This document shows positions 1 to 8,800 of a stretch of 64,000 nt of DNA, piece by piece (positions within the stretch are counted from its first letter, which is position 1; every line of letters starts with the position of its first letter). Origin of the DNA: Amnibacterium kyonggiense (GTDB taxonomy: Bacteria > Actinomycetota > Actinomycetes > Actinomycetales > Microbacteriaceae); contig NZ_SOAM01000001.1 of the NCBI RefSeq assembly GCF_004364555.1, positions 1,364,001 to 1,428,000 of the forward strand, given 5' to 3'. A program made the position numbers and the translations under genes. Under the pieces are notes generated by a model, which was not told the DNA's origin, made no database searches, and worked only from the letters and a program-made list of their open reading frames with translations.

Positions 1-690
1 TTCGTCACGCCGCGCGAGCGGCGCATGCTGACCTCCATCGAGCGCGCCACGCACCAGCCGGTCACGCAGATGCAGCTGCCGACCGCGGAGGACGTCAACG
101 CGACCCGGCTGAGCCGGTTCGACGACCAGATCACGGCGGCGCTCGAGCAGCGCAGCCGCATCGACCGGTTCCGCGACATCATCGCCCACTACGTCGAGCA
201 CCACGACGTGCCCGAGGCGGACGTCGCCGCGGCGCTCGCGGTCGTGGCGCAGGGGGAGACGCCCCTGCTGCTCGATCCGAACGACGACCGGGCGCAGCCG
301 CGTTTCGAGAAGTTCGACGTCGACCGGCCGGATCGGCCGAGCACCGCGGAGCGCCGCAGCCGCTCCGCCTCCGGGCCGCGCACGACGTACCGGCTCGAGG
401 TCGGCCGTCGCCAGCGCGTCGAGCCGCGCCAGATCATCGGCGCGCTCGCGAACGAGGGCGGCCTCGGCCGCGAGGACTTCGGCGGCATCGACATCCGCCA
501 GGAGTACTCGCTGATCGAGCTGCCCGTCGGCCTGTCCGACGACGTGCTCGACAAGCTGTCCGGCACCCGGATCAGCGGCAAGCTCATCGCGATGCGCCAT
601 GACGGCGGCCCGCTGCGGAAGAGCGGCGGCGAGGGCGGACCGCGCCGGAGCGGCCAGGACGGCCAGCGCCGCCCGCCCCGCCGGTACTGA
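1..690 (+). CDS. DEAD-box RNA helicase, C-terminal part (cut by window edge)
   Basis: The frame is open from base 1, so the gene starts upstream. The first visible residues (FVTPRERRML) match the end of the second RecA-like domain of DeaD/CsdA-type ATP-dependent RNA helicases. After a charged linker, residues about 128-200 look like a DbpA-type RNA-binding domain (YRLEVGRRQ, then ALANEGGL, DIRQEYSLIELP and IAMRHD). The last 25 residues are Gly/Arg-rich and basic, as usual for these helicases, which remodel structured RNA and ribosome assembly intermediates in the cytoplasm. The ATPase motifs lie outside the window. The next gene starts inside the stop codon (TGATG), so the two are probably co-transcribed. 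Confidence 0.88.
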   Translation, partial: FVTPRERRMLTSIERATHQPVTQMQLPTAEDVNATRLSRFDDQITAALEQRSRIDRFRDIIAHYVEHHDVPEADVAAALAVVAQGETPLLLDPNDDRAQPRFEKFDVDRPDRPSTAERRSRSASGPRTTYRLEVGRRQRVEPRQIIGALANEGGLGREDFGGIDIRQEYSLIELPVGLSDDVLDKLSGTRISGKLIAMRHDGGPLRKSGGEGGPRRSGQDGQRRPPRRY

Positions 691-1124
691 TGGGGCGGCG
701 CAGGAGGGTCACGGGCCGACGATCCGGCCTCCTGCGCTCGGTCGTCACGATCGTCCTCGGCCTGTCCCGGCGGCACGAGGCGCCGCCGGCGGCGGCACCG
801 TGGCGCGACCGCTCCCTGCCGTCGATCGACGCGCCGATGCCGGCGGTGAACCCGCTGCAGTTCGGTCGCGCGTTCCAGCTGCCGCCGTTCGGGCACGGCA
901 ACGGACTCGAGGCGGTCTTCTGGACCCCCGGGGAGCGCCTCCCCGCGGACCGGGTCGACGCGACCATGGCCGCGCTGCTCGCCGAGGGCATCGCGGCCTG
1001 GGCAGCGCCCGTTCGGCTGCCGGGGCGCGATCGGCGCGCGACGGGGCCGCACGACCTCTGGACCGCCGCGGACCGCGCCGACGACGCCCAGGACGTCGTG
1101 ATGCGGGTGCTCGCGGAGCACTGA
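690..1124 (+). CDS. Hypothetical protein, 144 aa
   Basis: I do not recognise a family. The start ATG shares a base with the helicase stop (TGATG), which argues for translational coupling and for a real gene. The N-terminus is very basic (MGRRRRVTGRRSGLL) with a short hydrophobic stretch at about residues 15-25. The rest is soluble, with a Pro-rich segment and a C-terminal half rich in Asp and Ala. No signal peptide with a clear cleavage site and no catalytic motif is visible. It could be a small actinobacterial accessory protein; function unknown. Confidence 0.5.
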   Translation: MGRRRRVTGRRSGLLRSVVTIVLGLSRRHEAPPAAAPWRDRSLPSIDAPMPAVNPLQFGRAFQLPPFGHGNGLEAVFWTPGERLPADRVDATMAALLAEGIAAWAAPVRLPGRDRRATGPHDLWTAADRADDAQDVVMRVLAEH

Positions 1125-1261
1125 CGCCGTCCGGCCGCACCCCGGATCTCCTGGGCACCGCTGTCGCTCGGGCGCAGCCGTTGGCCCCCGCCCGGCGCGA
1201 CACGCTTGGAGATCGCGCACAACGATCCCCGGGATCCCTCGTCAGTGCTCGACGATGAGGC

Positions 1262-2539
1262 ATGGCTGAAGCCCTCACCGCCGCGGACCGGCAGCGCCTC
1301 CTCGCCGGCCGCGACCTCTCGGTCGACCTCGTCCGGGTCTGCTGCGTGCTGCTCGTCGTCGTGCTGCACTCGCTGATGCTCGGGCTCACGGTCGGCCCGG
1401 CCGGCGCGATCGGCTGGAGGAACGTCGTCCAGGAGCAGCCCTGGTTCGCGGTCGCGAGCTGGTTCGGGCAGCTGATGCCGCTGTTCTTCGTCGTCGGCGG
1501 CTTCGCCTCCTGGCAGGGCTGGCGGTCGACGCAGCGGAAGGGCGGCACGGGGGCGGACTTCTTCCGTGCCCGGCTCCTGCGGCTCGGGACGCCCGCCGCG
1601 GTCTGGTTCGTCATCGTCGGCGCGGTCGTGTGGCTCGCGGGTGCCGCGGGCCTGCCGGCGGACCTCCTCGCGAACGGGCTCGGCCTGCCGCTCTGGTTCC
1701 TCGCCGCCTACCTCGTCTGCCAGGCCGCGGTGCCGCTGATGATCCGGCTGCACACCACGCATCCGGCGGCGACGTTCGCGACGCTGCTCGCGGGCGTCGT
1801 CCTGGTCGACGCCGTCCGCGGGTCGACGGGCGTGCAGACGGTCGGCCTCCTGAACCTCCTGCTCGTCTGGCCGCTCGTGCAGCAGATCGGCTTCCTGCTC
1901 GCCGACGGCACCCTGGGCCGCCTGCGCCGCCCCGCGCTGCTCGGCCTCGCGACGGTCGCCTTCGGCACGGTCGGGGTGCTCGCGTCCTCCGGCCTGTACT
2001 CGCCGGACATGCTGGACGACCTCAACCCGCCGACGCTGCCGCTCGTGCTGATCGGCGTGGGGCAGACGGCCCTGTTCGTGCTCGTGAAGCCGGCGCTCGA
2101 CGGTCTCATGCGCACCCGGCCCGCGCAGGCCTTCGTGGGGATCGCGGGCACGCGGCTGATGACGGTCTACCTCTGGCACCTGCTGCTCGTCATCGCGGTC
2201 GCTGCGACGGTGCTCGCCTGGCCGTCGGTCGTCCCGGCGGTCGGCACAACCGCGTGGTGGCTGGCCCGTATCCCGGGCGACCTGTCCGTCCTCGTGGTCC
2301 TGTTCGTCCTGTCGCTCGGGCTCGCGCGCTTCGAGCGGGGTCCGAAGCGCGTCGGTCCCGTGCCCGCGACGCCGGTGCTCGTGGTCGCCGGGGTGCTCGC
2401 CGTCGTCCCGCCGTTCTGGGCGATGGAGGTCGGCCTCGACCGCGCGGCGTTCGTCTGGGGCGCGGCCGCGATGGTCGGCGCCGTCCTCCTCGCGCGGGGT
2501 CGCGTGGGACGCGGCGCGTCGGACGTGCCGACCCGATAG
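1262..2539 (+). CDS. Acyltransferase 3 family membrane protein
   Basis: A 425-aa polytopic membrane protein with about ten hydrophobic segments. The start resembles acyltransferase-3 (OafA/YrhL-like) enzymes: a first helix carrying Arg-Asp and then VVLHSL, with the family's conserved His near residue 37. A loop with FFRARLLRLGTP resembles the family's Arg motif. Members transfer acetyl or other acyl groups to sugars or lipids of the cell envelope; the substrate cannot be told here. A GACGAT box ends five bases before the ATG, so the mRNA may be nearly leaderless. The stop TAG is part of a TAGGGT box that probably starts the riboswitch transcript of the next gene. Confidence 0.8.
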   Translation: MAEALTAADRQRLLAGRDLSVDLVRVCCVLLVVVLHSLMLGLTVGPAGAIGWRNVVQEQPWFAVASWFGQLMPLFFVVGGFASWQGWRSTQRKGGTGADFFRARLLRLGTPAAVWFVIVGAVVWLAGAAGLPADLLANGLGLPLWFLAAYLVCQAAVPLMIRLHTTHPAATFATLLAGVVLVDAVRGSTGVQTVGLLNLLLVWPLVQQIGFLLADGTLGRLRRPALLGLATVAFGTVGVLASSGLYSPDMLDDLNPPTLPLVLIGVGQTALFVLVKPALDGLMRTRPAQAFVGIAGTRLMTVYLWHLLLVIAVAATVLAWPSVVPAVGTTAWWLARIPGDLSVLVVLFVLSLGLARFERGPKRVGPVPATPVLVVAGVLAVVPPFWAMEVGLDRAAFVWGAAAMVGAVLLARGRVGRGASDVPTR

Positions 2540-2548
2540 GGTTCGGGG

Positions 2549-2663
2549 CGCGAAGGGGAGTATCCCGACACCGCACCACTCGTCAGCACGATCCGCATCG
2601 TCGGCGGATCCGGGGGTGCGGCGCCCGTCAGGGCGAGGGAGAGACGTTCGAGGACACCCCCTG
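2549..2663 (+). ncRNA. Probable yybP-ykoY (manganese) riboswitch upstream of terC
   Basis: The leader of the TerC gene contains AAGGGGAGTATCCC near 2553-2565 and CCCGTCAGGGCGAGGGAGAGAC near 2624-2644. These resemble the two conserved loop regions of the yybP-ykoY aptamer (GGGGAGUAG and the GAGA-type element) in the right order and about 60 bases apart. TerC-family genes are classic targets of this manganese-sensing RNA. A TAGGGT -10-like box at 2537-2542 would start the RNA near 2549. The call rests on motif memory; a covariance search is decisive. Confidence 0.65.
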
Positions 2664-2683
2664 CCCTCGAGGAGAACCACCCC

Positions 2684-3685
2684 GTGACCATCGTCCCGCT
2701 GCCGTTCGAGGTCGTCTCGATCGCCGTGCTCGTCCTGATCCTCGCGGTCGACGTGTTCCTCGGCTACCGACGACCGCACGTCCCCTCCACCCGCGAGTCG
2801 ACCCTCTGGGTCGTCTTCTACGTGGTGCTCGCGCTGATCTTCGCGGGGCTGCTGCTCGTGATCGACGGGCCCACCCACGCGACCGAGTTCGTGGCCGGCT
2901 GGTTGACCGAGTACTCGCTCTCGATCGACAACCTGTTCGTCTTCATCGTGATCATGACGGGCTTCGCCGTGCCGAAGGTGCGGCAGCAGGAGGTCCTGAT
3001 GGTCGGGATCATCCTCGCGCTCGTCTTCCGCGGGATCTTCATCCTCATCGGCGCGCAGCTGATCGAGAACTTCAGCTGGATCTTCTACCTGTTCGGCGCG
3101 TTCCTCGTCTACACCGCGATCACGCAGGCGTTCGGCAGCGAGCACGGCGACGCGACCGACACGCGTCTGATCCGCTTCGCCAAGCGCCACCTGTCGCTGA
3201 CGGACCGCTACGACGGCGGGAAGATCCGCACGACGATCGACGGCAAGCGCTACTTCACGCCGATCCTCATCGTGCTGATCTCCCTCGGCGCCACCGACCT
3301 GCTGTTCGCGCTCGACTCGATCCCCGCGATCTTCGGCATCACCGACAGCCCCTTCATCGTCTTCACCGCGAACGTGTTCGCGCTGATGGGCCTCCGCCAG
3401 CTCTTCTTCCTGCTCGGCGACCTCGTCGAGCGGCTGAAGTACCTGAAGTACGGGATCGCGTTCATCCTCGCCTTCATCGGCGTGAAGCTCGTCCTGCACG
3501 CCCTCCACGAGAACGAGCTGCCGTTCGTCAACGGCGGCGAGCACGTGCCGGTGCCGGAGATCGGCACCGGGCTCTCGCTCATCGTCATCGTGGTGTCGAT
3601 GGCCGTGGCGACGGTCGCGAGCCTCGTCAGCATCAAGCGCGACCCCGACCAGAGCCTCTCGGACCTGAAGAAGCACGACGCCTGA
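2684..3685 (+). CDS. TerC family integral membrane protein
   Basis: A 333-aa protein with about nine membrane segments, GTG start with GAGGAG 10-15 bases upstream. It shows the TerC acidic signatures SLSIDNLFVF (about residue 80) and ATDLLFALDSIPAIFGIT (about residue 205), whose Asp residues lie in the membrane and are thought to handle divalent metal ions. TerC/Alx/MeeY proteins are linked to manganese export or metalation of secreted proteins. The probable manganese riboswitch in its leader supports that role. A strong hairpin follows the stop at 3688-3735. Confidence 0.92.
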   Translation: MTIVPLPFEVVSIAVLVLILAVDVFLGYRRPHVPSTRESTLWVVFYVVLALIFAGLLLVIDGPTHATEFVAGWLTEYSLSIDNLFVFIVIMTGFAVPKVRQQEVLMVGIILALVFRGIFILIGAQLIENFSWIFYLFGAFLVYTAITQAFGSEHGDATDTRLIRFAKRHLSLTDRYDGGKIRTTIDGKRYFTPILIVLISLGATDLLFALDSIPAIFGITDSPFIVFTANVFALMGLRQLFFLLGDLVERLKYLKYGIAFILAFIGVKLVLHALHENELPFVNGGEHVPVPEIGTGLSLIVIVVSMAVATVASLVSIKRDPDQSLSDLKKHDA

Positions 3686-3687
3686 TC

Positions 3688-3735
3688 GCGCATTCCTCGT
3701 TTCGTAGGACGACGAGTCCTCCGAAACGGAGGATG
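3688..3735 (+). terminator. Hairpin terminator after terC
   Basis: Inverted repeat starting CGCATTCCTCGTTTCG and returning through CGAAACGGAGGATGCG, with a few mismatches and no T-run. It sits just past the terC stop and ahead of an independently promoted gene, so a factor-assisted terminator is likely. Confidence 0.6.
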
Positions 3736-3762
3736 CGGGTGCGGGGTCGGATCGGGCGCGCC

Positions 3763-3768
3763 TACGAT
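3763..3768 (+). promoter_or_regulatory. -10 box TACGAT, leaderless start
   Basis: TACGAT ends exactly six bases before the GTG at 3775, the spacing repeated at eleven other starts here; transcription should begin at the start codon. Confidence 0.65.
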
Positions 3769-3774
3769 CGGAGG

Positions 3775-4254
3775 GTGCTGGGCGGCATGTTCGGGCGGAT
3801 CCGACGCGCTGCTGCGTCGCGCCGTCGGGCGCCCGAGCACCACGTGCTCGCGGTCCCGCGCGCCGCGCCCCCGCCGCCGGCGGCCCTGGTCCGGCTGCCG
3901 CGCCATCCCTCGCAGCTGCTCCGCACCGACGCGTGGCTGCCGATCACGCAGCTCGCCGACCAGCGCATCCGCGCGCACCGGGGCGATCACCTGTCGATCG
4001 GCGAGATGGTGGAGACCGTGTCGCACGAGGTGGAGGACGTCGTCGCCGCGCAGCCGCTCGAGGAGGCCTTCGTCGCCTGGCGCACCTGGGCCGCGGTGAC
4101 CGGCACGCCCTGGCCGGAGGGGTTCCACGAGCACCTCGTCGGCGCGAGCGCGTCGGAGGCGGACGACGTCGAGATCGCGCTGCACGTGCAGGCGGACCTC
4201 GCCGCGCTCATGCCGCAGGTCGTCGCCGCGCGGCTCAGCGAGAACCGCGCCTGA
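3775..4254 (+). CDS. Hypothetical protein, 159 aa
   Basis: I do not recognise this protein. The GTG at 3775 is chosen because a TACGAT box ends six bases upstream; an in-frame ATG lies at 3787. The N-terminus is basic and Pro/Ala-rich (residues 1-45) and the remainder is predicted soluble and mainly helical, with many acidic residues and several Trp. There is no signal peptide or membrane segment. It ends one base from the stop of the convergent arginase-family gene. Function unknown. Confidence 0.6.
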   Translation: MLGGMFGRIRRAAASRRRAPEHHVLAVPRAAPPPPAALVRLPRHPSQLLRTDAWLPITQLADQRIRAHRGDHLSIGEMVETVSHEVEDVVAAQPLEEAFVAWRTWAAVTGTPWPEGFHEHLVGASASEADDVEIALHVQADLAALMPQVVAARLSENRA

Positions 4255-4255
4255 C

Positions 4256-5176
4256 TCAGCGCGGGTGGGCGTCGTCGCCCTCCGGCGCGAGGGCCTCGAG
4301 CACGGCGTCGGCGACGGCGTGGACGTACCGGTCGAGCTCCGCACCGTTCGGGTCGTACGTCGGATTCACCTCGGTGAGGGTCAGCGCTCGGGCCCCGGGG
4401 AGGGCGAGGAGGCCCTCGAGCACCTCCATCGCCGTCGCGAGGGGCACGCCGGTGCCGTAGTGCGGGAAGTTCGCGAGCGGCAGCTCGGCGGAGTCGACCG
4501 CGTCGACGTCGAAGTGGACGACCACCGGGGCCGCGCCGAAGGCCTCCCGCACGCGGAGCACGGCGCCGTTCGGGTGCGCGGCGAGCGAGCGGTGGTCGAC
4601 GTGCAGCAGACCCGGCCGAGCCTGGAGGGCGGCGGCGTCGACCGCGTCGACGTCGTCCGGGTCGTACCCGAGCATCGCGAGGTGGCGGTCGTCGAGCAGC
4701 GGGAACCGCGACCCGAGGCGTGCGAGGGCGTCGTCCGCGATCCCGAGCAGATGCGCGATGCCGGACGCGTCGGCGATGCCGCTGCCCGGGTGCCCGGGGG
4801 AAGCGAGGTCCGCGTCGCCGTCGAGGTAGGCGAGGCGGAGGTCGCCGAGCGCGCGCTGCGCGCCCGCGACGACCCCGAGCTCGATCGTGCAGTCGCCGCC
4901 GAGGACGAGCGCGAAGCGACCGGCCGTCAGCACCCGCTCGACCTCGCCGGCCACGAGCGCCGCCACCCGCACCACCGCATCGAGGTTGCGCGGGACCCCG
5001 TTCGACGGGTCGCGACGGAAGCGCTCGCCGGCGACGTCGCCCGCATCGTGGACGACCAGGCCGCCGGCGCGCAGCCGGTCGAGCAGGCCGTGCTCCCGCA
5101 GCGCGGCGGGCGCGAGGTCCTGCCCCGCGTGGTGCGCCCCCGCGCTCGTCGGGACGCCGATGACCTCGATCTCCAC
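4256..5176 (-). CDS. Arginase/agmatinase-family protein with variant metal site
   Basis: A 306-aa protein of the ureohydrolase fold. The usual metal-binding motifs are present but altered: GGDCTIELG where the family has GGDH, DGDAD where it has DAHxD, and FDVDAVD matching the SxDxD motif. Thus two of the normal manganese-binding His are replaced by Cys and Asp, while the four Asp ligands remain. The family hydrolyses guanidino compounds (arginine, agmatine, formimidoylglutamate, guanidinobutyrate); the substrate here is not predictable. Start GTG 5176 is preferred over the upstream GTG 5194 because GAGGAT ends six bases before it. It therefore has its own promoter and is not a tail of the T7SS operon. 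Confidence 0.78.
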   Translation of the reverse strand: MEIEVIGVPTSAGAHHAGQDLAPAALREHGLLDRLRAGGLVVHDAGDVAGERFRRDPSNGVPRNLDAVVRVAALVAGEVERVLTAGRFALVLGGDCTIELGVVAGAQRALGDLRLAYLDGDADLASPGHPGSGIADASGIAHLLGIADDALARLGSRFPLLDDRHLAMLGYDPDDVDAVDAAALQARPGLLHVDHRSLAAHPNGAVLRVREAFGAAPVVVHFDVDAVDSAELPLANFPHYGTGVPLATAMEVLEGLLALPGARALTLTEVNPTYDPNGAELDRYVHAVADAVLEALAPEGDDAHPR

Positions 5177-5182
5177 GGGGCG

Positions 5183-5188
5183 ATCCTC
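5183..5188 (-). promoter_or_regulatory. -10 box GAGGAT for the arginase-family gene
   Basis: Read on the minus strand, GAGGAT is followed by six bases and then GTG at 5176; it decides the start codon. Confidence 0.55.
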
Positions 5189-5238
5189 CACCACGTGACC
5201 CGGAGGGGACGGGGCGTCCTCCCGGCCGCGCAGGCGGA

Positions 5239-5856
5239 TCAGCCGCCGACGCCCGCCCGGTGGCGCGACACGAGGTCCGCGACGTGCGCCGCGAGGTCGT
5301 GCGCGGCCCGACGGGTCGGGCGTGCGAGGCGCGGCATCGCGATCCGACCGCCGACCGCGAGCGCGGGGTCGGTCGGGATCGCGTGCACGCTCCGGCGCTC
5401 GAAGTCGCTCCGCAGCGACTCCAGCTCGTCGGCGTCGCGCACCGGGCCGAACGGCGCGTCGAGCGCCAGCACCGTGCGGCGGCGGCCCTGCAGGCCGGTG
5501 CTCCCATCGACCTCCGTCAGCAGGGCGCGGGCGTCGGCGAGGCCCAGCGGGGTGCGCGGCGCGACGATGACGAGCAGGTCGTGCGGCCTCGCGAGGACGT
5601 CGAGGGCGATCCGCGCCGCGTGCCGGCCGGCGTCCTGCAGTCGCACGAGCGGATCGATCCGCGCCACCTCGTCACCGCTCGGGAGGCGGGTGCCGACGTC
5701 GCCGCCCGCGTGATCGAGCAGCTGCGGGGCGCCGAGCGGGCGCGACCGCATGCCCTCGAACAGGAGCGCCGCGACGGTCGTGACGCCGACGCCGCCGCCC
5801 GTCCCCGCGACGACGACGCGCACCCCGGAGTCCTGGGCGGCCAGCGGATCCGTCAC
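5239..5856 (-). CDS. T7SS-locus ParA/MinD-like protein with degenerate P-loop
   Basis: A 205-aa protein whose N-terminus has the layout of a deviant Walker A of MinD/ParA proteins (VVVAGTGGGVGVTTVAAL, residues about 12-29) but without the usual signature Lys. A second hydrophobic strand (DLLVIVAPRTP) corresponds to the later core strands. The GTG at 5856 overlaps the eccC stop (GTGA), so it is the last gene of the leftward T7SS operon. In actinobacterial T7SS loci such proteins are placed near EccC and may assist assembly or substrate handling; that role is inference. Nucleotide binding is doubtful given the missing Lys. Confidence 0.7.
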   Translation of the reverse strand: MTDPLAAQDSGVRVVVAGTGGGVGVTTVAALLFEGMRSRPLGAPQLLDHAGGDVGTRLPSGDEVARIDPLVRLQDAGRHAARIALDVLARPHDLLVIVAPRTPLGLADARALLTEVDGSTGLQGRRRTVLALDAPFGPVRDADELESLRSDFERRSVHAIPTDPALAVGGRIAMPRLARPTRRAAHDLAAHVADLVSRHRAGVGG

Positions 5857-8800
5857 CGGCCGACCTCGAGCGCGTCCGCGAACGCCGCGATCTGCACGAT
5901 GACGCCGCTGTCGCCGCGCCGCACCAGCCGACCGCGGCCGGGCACCATCGGCTCCGCGTACACGCGCGGCAGGATCTGGCCCTCCGCGCGGTCGCCCGAC
6001 ATGAGCAGCGTCGTCCCACCGGTCTCGCGCAGGGCTTGCAGCGACCGGTCGAACAGGGCGCGCTGCAGGCCCGCGACGGGCCGCGTGAGCATCACGTGCA
6101 GACGCAGGTCGCGCGCGCTCGGCAGGAACGGGAGCAGGGGTTCGAGCGGGCTCGTGCCGCCCGACGACAGGATGTCGAAGTCGTCGACGACCACCACGAT
6201 CCGCGGCCCGGAGGTGCGATCCGCCTGCCGCTTCCGCAGCTCGATCGCGATCGCCGAGGCCAGCTGCCCGGCCTCCGTGCTGCTCGCCGCGGACCCGCCG
6301 AGGTACTCGTCGGGGCACGCGTCGCGCAGGCCGCCGCGCGTGTCCATCACCGCGATCACCAGCTCGTCCGCCGTGTACCGGTCGACGAGCCCCGTGATCG
6401 CGCCGCGGAGCACGGTCGTCTTGCCGCAGCCCACGTCGCCGAAGACGAGCAGGTGCTGGTCGGCCCGCTCGAGATCGAGCGCGACCGGCGACATCGTGTC
6501 CTGCCGCAGGCCGATCGGAACGCGGTCGGGCTCGTCGAAGGGGTCGGGCAGCGCGCCGGGGTCGAGGGAGGTCGGCAGGAGGCGGATCGGCGCCGCCGCC
6601 GGACCGGCCCAACCCGCGACCGTGGATGCGGCGAGCTCCTCGAGCGCGGTCGGCAGGTCCGTGTCGGCCACGTCGTCGAGCACGGGCAGGGCGACCTGGG
6701 CGAACAGCCCGCCCTCCGTGAGGACCCGGCCGGGCTGGTCGGGGCGGATCGTGCGCATGAGCCGCCGGTCGATCAGCGAGTCCGCGGCGTCGTTGAGGCG
6801 CAGCTCGACCCGCGTGCCGACGAGCGGCTGCAGGCTCATCCGCAGCTCGTTCCAACGGGTGAGACCGAGCACGAGGTGCACGCCGAAGCCGCTGCCGCGC
6901 TGCAGGAGGTCGGCGAGCGCCTCGTCGAAGCGCTCGAACTCGCCGCGCACGGCGCCGTAGCCGTCCACGAGCAGCACGACGTCGGCGGTCCGCAGCTCCG
7001 GCACCCGGCCCGCGGCGTGCCGGCGCCGCAGCTCGGCGGGGGAGTCGATGCGGTGCTCGCGGAACACGCGCTCGCGCTCCGCGAGCATCAGCTGCACCTC
7101 CTCCAGCAGCCGCTGCACCGTCGCCGGGTCGGCCCGCGTCGCGACGCCGCCCACGTGCGGGAACGCCTCGATCGCGGCGAGTCCGCCGCCCGACAGGTCG
7201 ATTCCGTACACGGCGACCTGGCCCGGCTCGGTGGAGAGGGCCGTCGCGGCCGCGAGCGTGCGGAGCACCGTGCTGCGGCCGGAGCCCGGCGCGCCGATCA
7301 CGGCGGCGTGCCCGCCCGCCGCCGCGAGGTCGAGGAGCCACGGCTCCTGCCGCTGGCCGCCCGGATCGTCGAGCAGGCCGAGGGGCACCAGCATCGGGGC
7401 CCCACCCCGCCGCGCGGGGTCGACGACGCGGGACAGCGCGAGCCGCGCGGGCAGCGGCGGCATCCACACCGGCGCGACGGCGCGCTGACCGTCGGCCAGC
7501 CGGTCGACGGCCTCGTCGACGAGCGCACGGCCGACGCGGGGGCGCTGCAGCTCCGGCTCGACGCCCGGCTCCGCGGGAGCGAGCCCGTTGTGCACCGGCA
7601 GCAGCATCGCGCGGGGCGCGTCGAGCGGCGCCGGCGCGCTGACCGCCTCGACGGGGCCGGAGACGTAGCCGGCCCGGAAGCGGCGGAACACCGTCGTGTC
7701 GACCTTCAGGTAGGCGTAGCCGGGGATGGCCGGGAGGTGGAACGCGTCCGGCCGGTCGATGATCGTCGTGGACTCCGTCTCCGAGAACGTGCGGAGCCCG
7801 ATCCGGTACGAGAGGTAGGTGTCGAGGCCGCGGAGCTTCCCGGCCTCGATGCGCTGGCTGGACAGCAGCAGGTGCACGCCGATGGACCGGCCGATGCGGC
7901 CGATGGTGATGAGCAGCTCGATGAACTCCGGCTCGGCGGTGAGCAGCTCGCCGAACTCGTCGATGACGAGCAGGAGGTGCGGCAGCGGCGGGAGGTCGGG
8001 CCGCTCCCGGCGCATCTCGGCGTAGTGCGACACGGACGCGAGGTTCCCGGCGTCGCGGAGCACCTTCTGCCGCCGCACGACCTCGCCGGCGATGGAGGCG
8101 CGAGCCCGCTCGGTCAGCTGGGCGTCGTCCTGCAGGTTGTCGATGATGCCCGCGACGTGCGGCAGCCCGGCGAAGGAGGCGAACGCGGCACCGCCCTTGA
8201 AGTCGACGAGCACCATCGCCAGGTCGTCGGGGGCGTGCGACAGCGCGAGCCCGAGCACGAGGGTCCGCAGCATCTCGCTCTTGCCCGACCCGGTCGCTCC
8301 CACGCAGAGGCCGTGCGGCCCCATGCCGAGCTCCGCGGACTCCTTGAGATCGAGCAGGACCGGGGCGCCGAAGTCGTCGAGCCCGATCGGCACTCGCAGG
8401 AAGTCCCGCGGGGTGCGGGGCGTCCAGGCCGTCTCCGGCGACACCCCGGTGACGTCGCCGATCCCGAGCAGCTCGGCGATGCTGACGCCCTCCGCCGACT
8501 CCGCCTCGTCGACGGCGCTGAGGCTGAGCCGGAGCGGCGCGAGCGCGGAGGCGAGGGCCCGGAACAGCGGCGGCGGCGTGACGTCGAGCCGCGCGGTCCG
8601 TTCCTCCACCTGGCCGTCCGCCACCCGCCGGACGTCGGTGACGACGGCCTCGCCGTCCTCGACCGTGATCCGCACGGTGACGTCGGAGGGCTCGTGCAGG
8701 CGGTCGGTCAGCAGGTGCACCGCGGTGGTCTGCAGATCGGGGAGGCCGAGGTCGGCGTCGGGCACCGGGAGCGTCGAGGCGACGTGCCCGCGGTCGTCGA

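Noticed and set aside
1630-3774. Long plus-strand frame continuing into the 159-aa hypothetical gene
   Set aside because: Upstream of 3775 it runs out of frame through the acyltransferase and TerC genes and is Arg/Pro-rich; the TACGAT box places the start at 3775.
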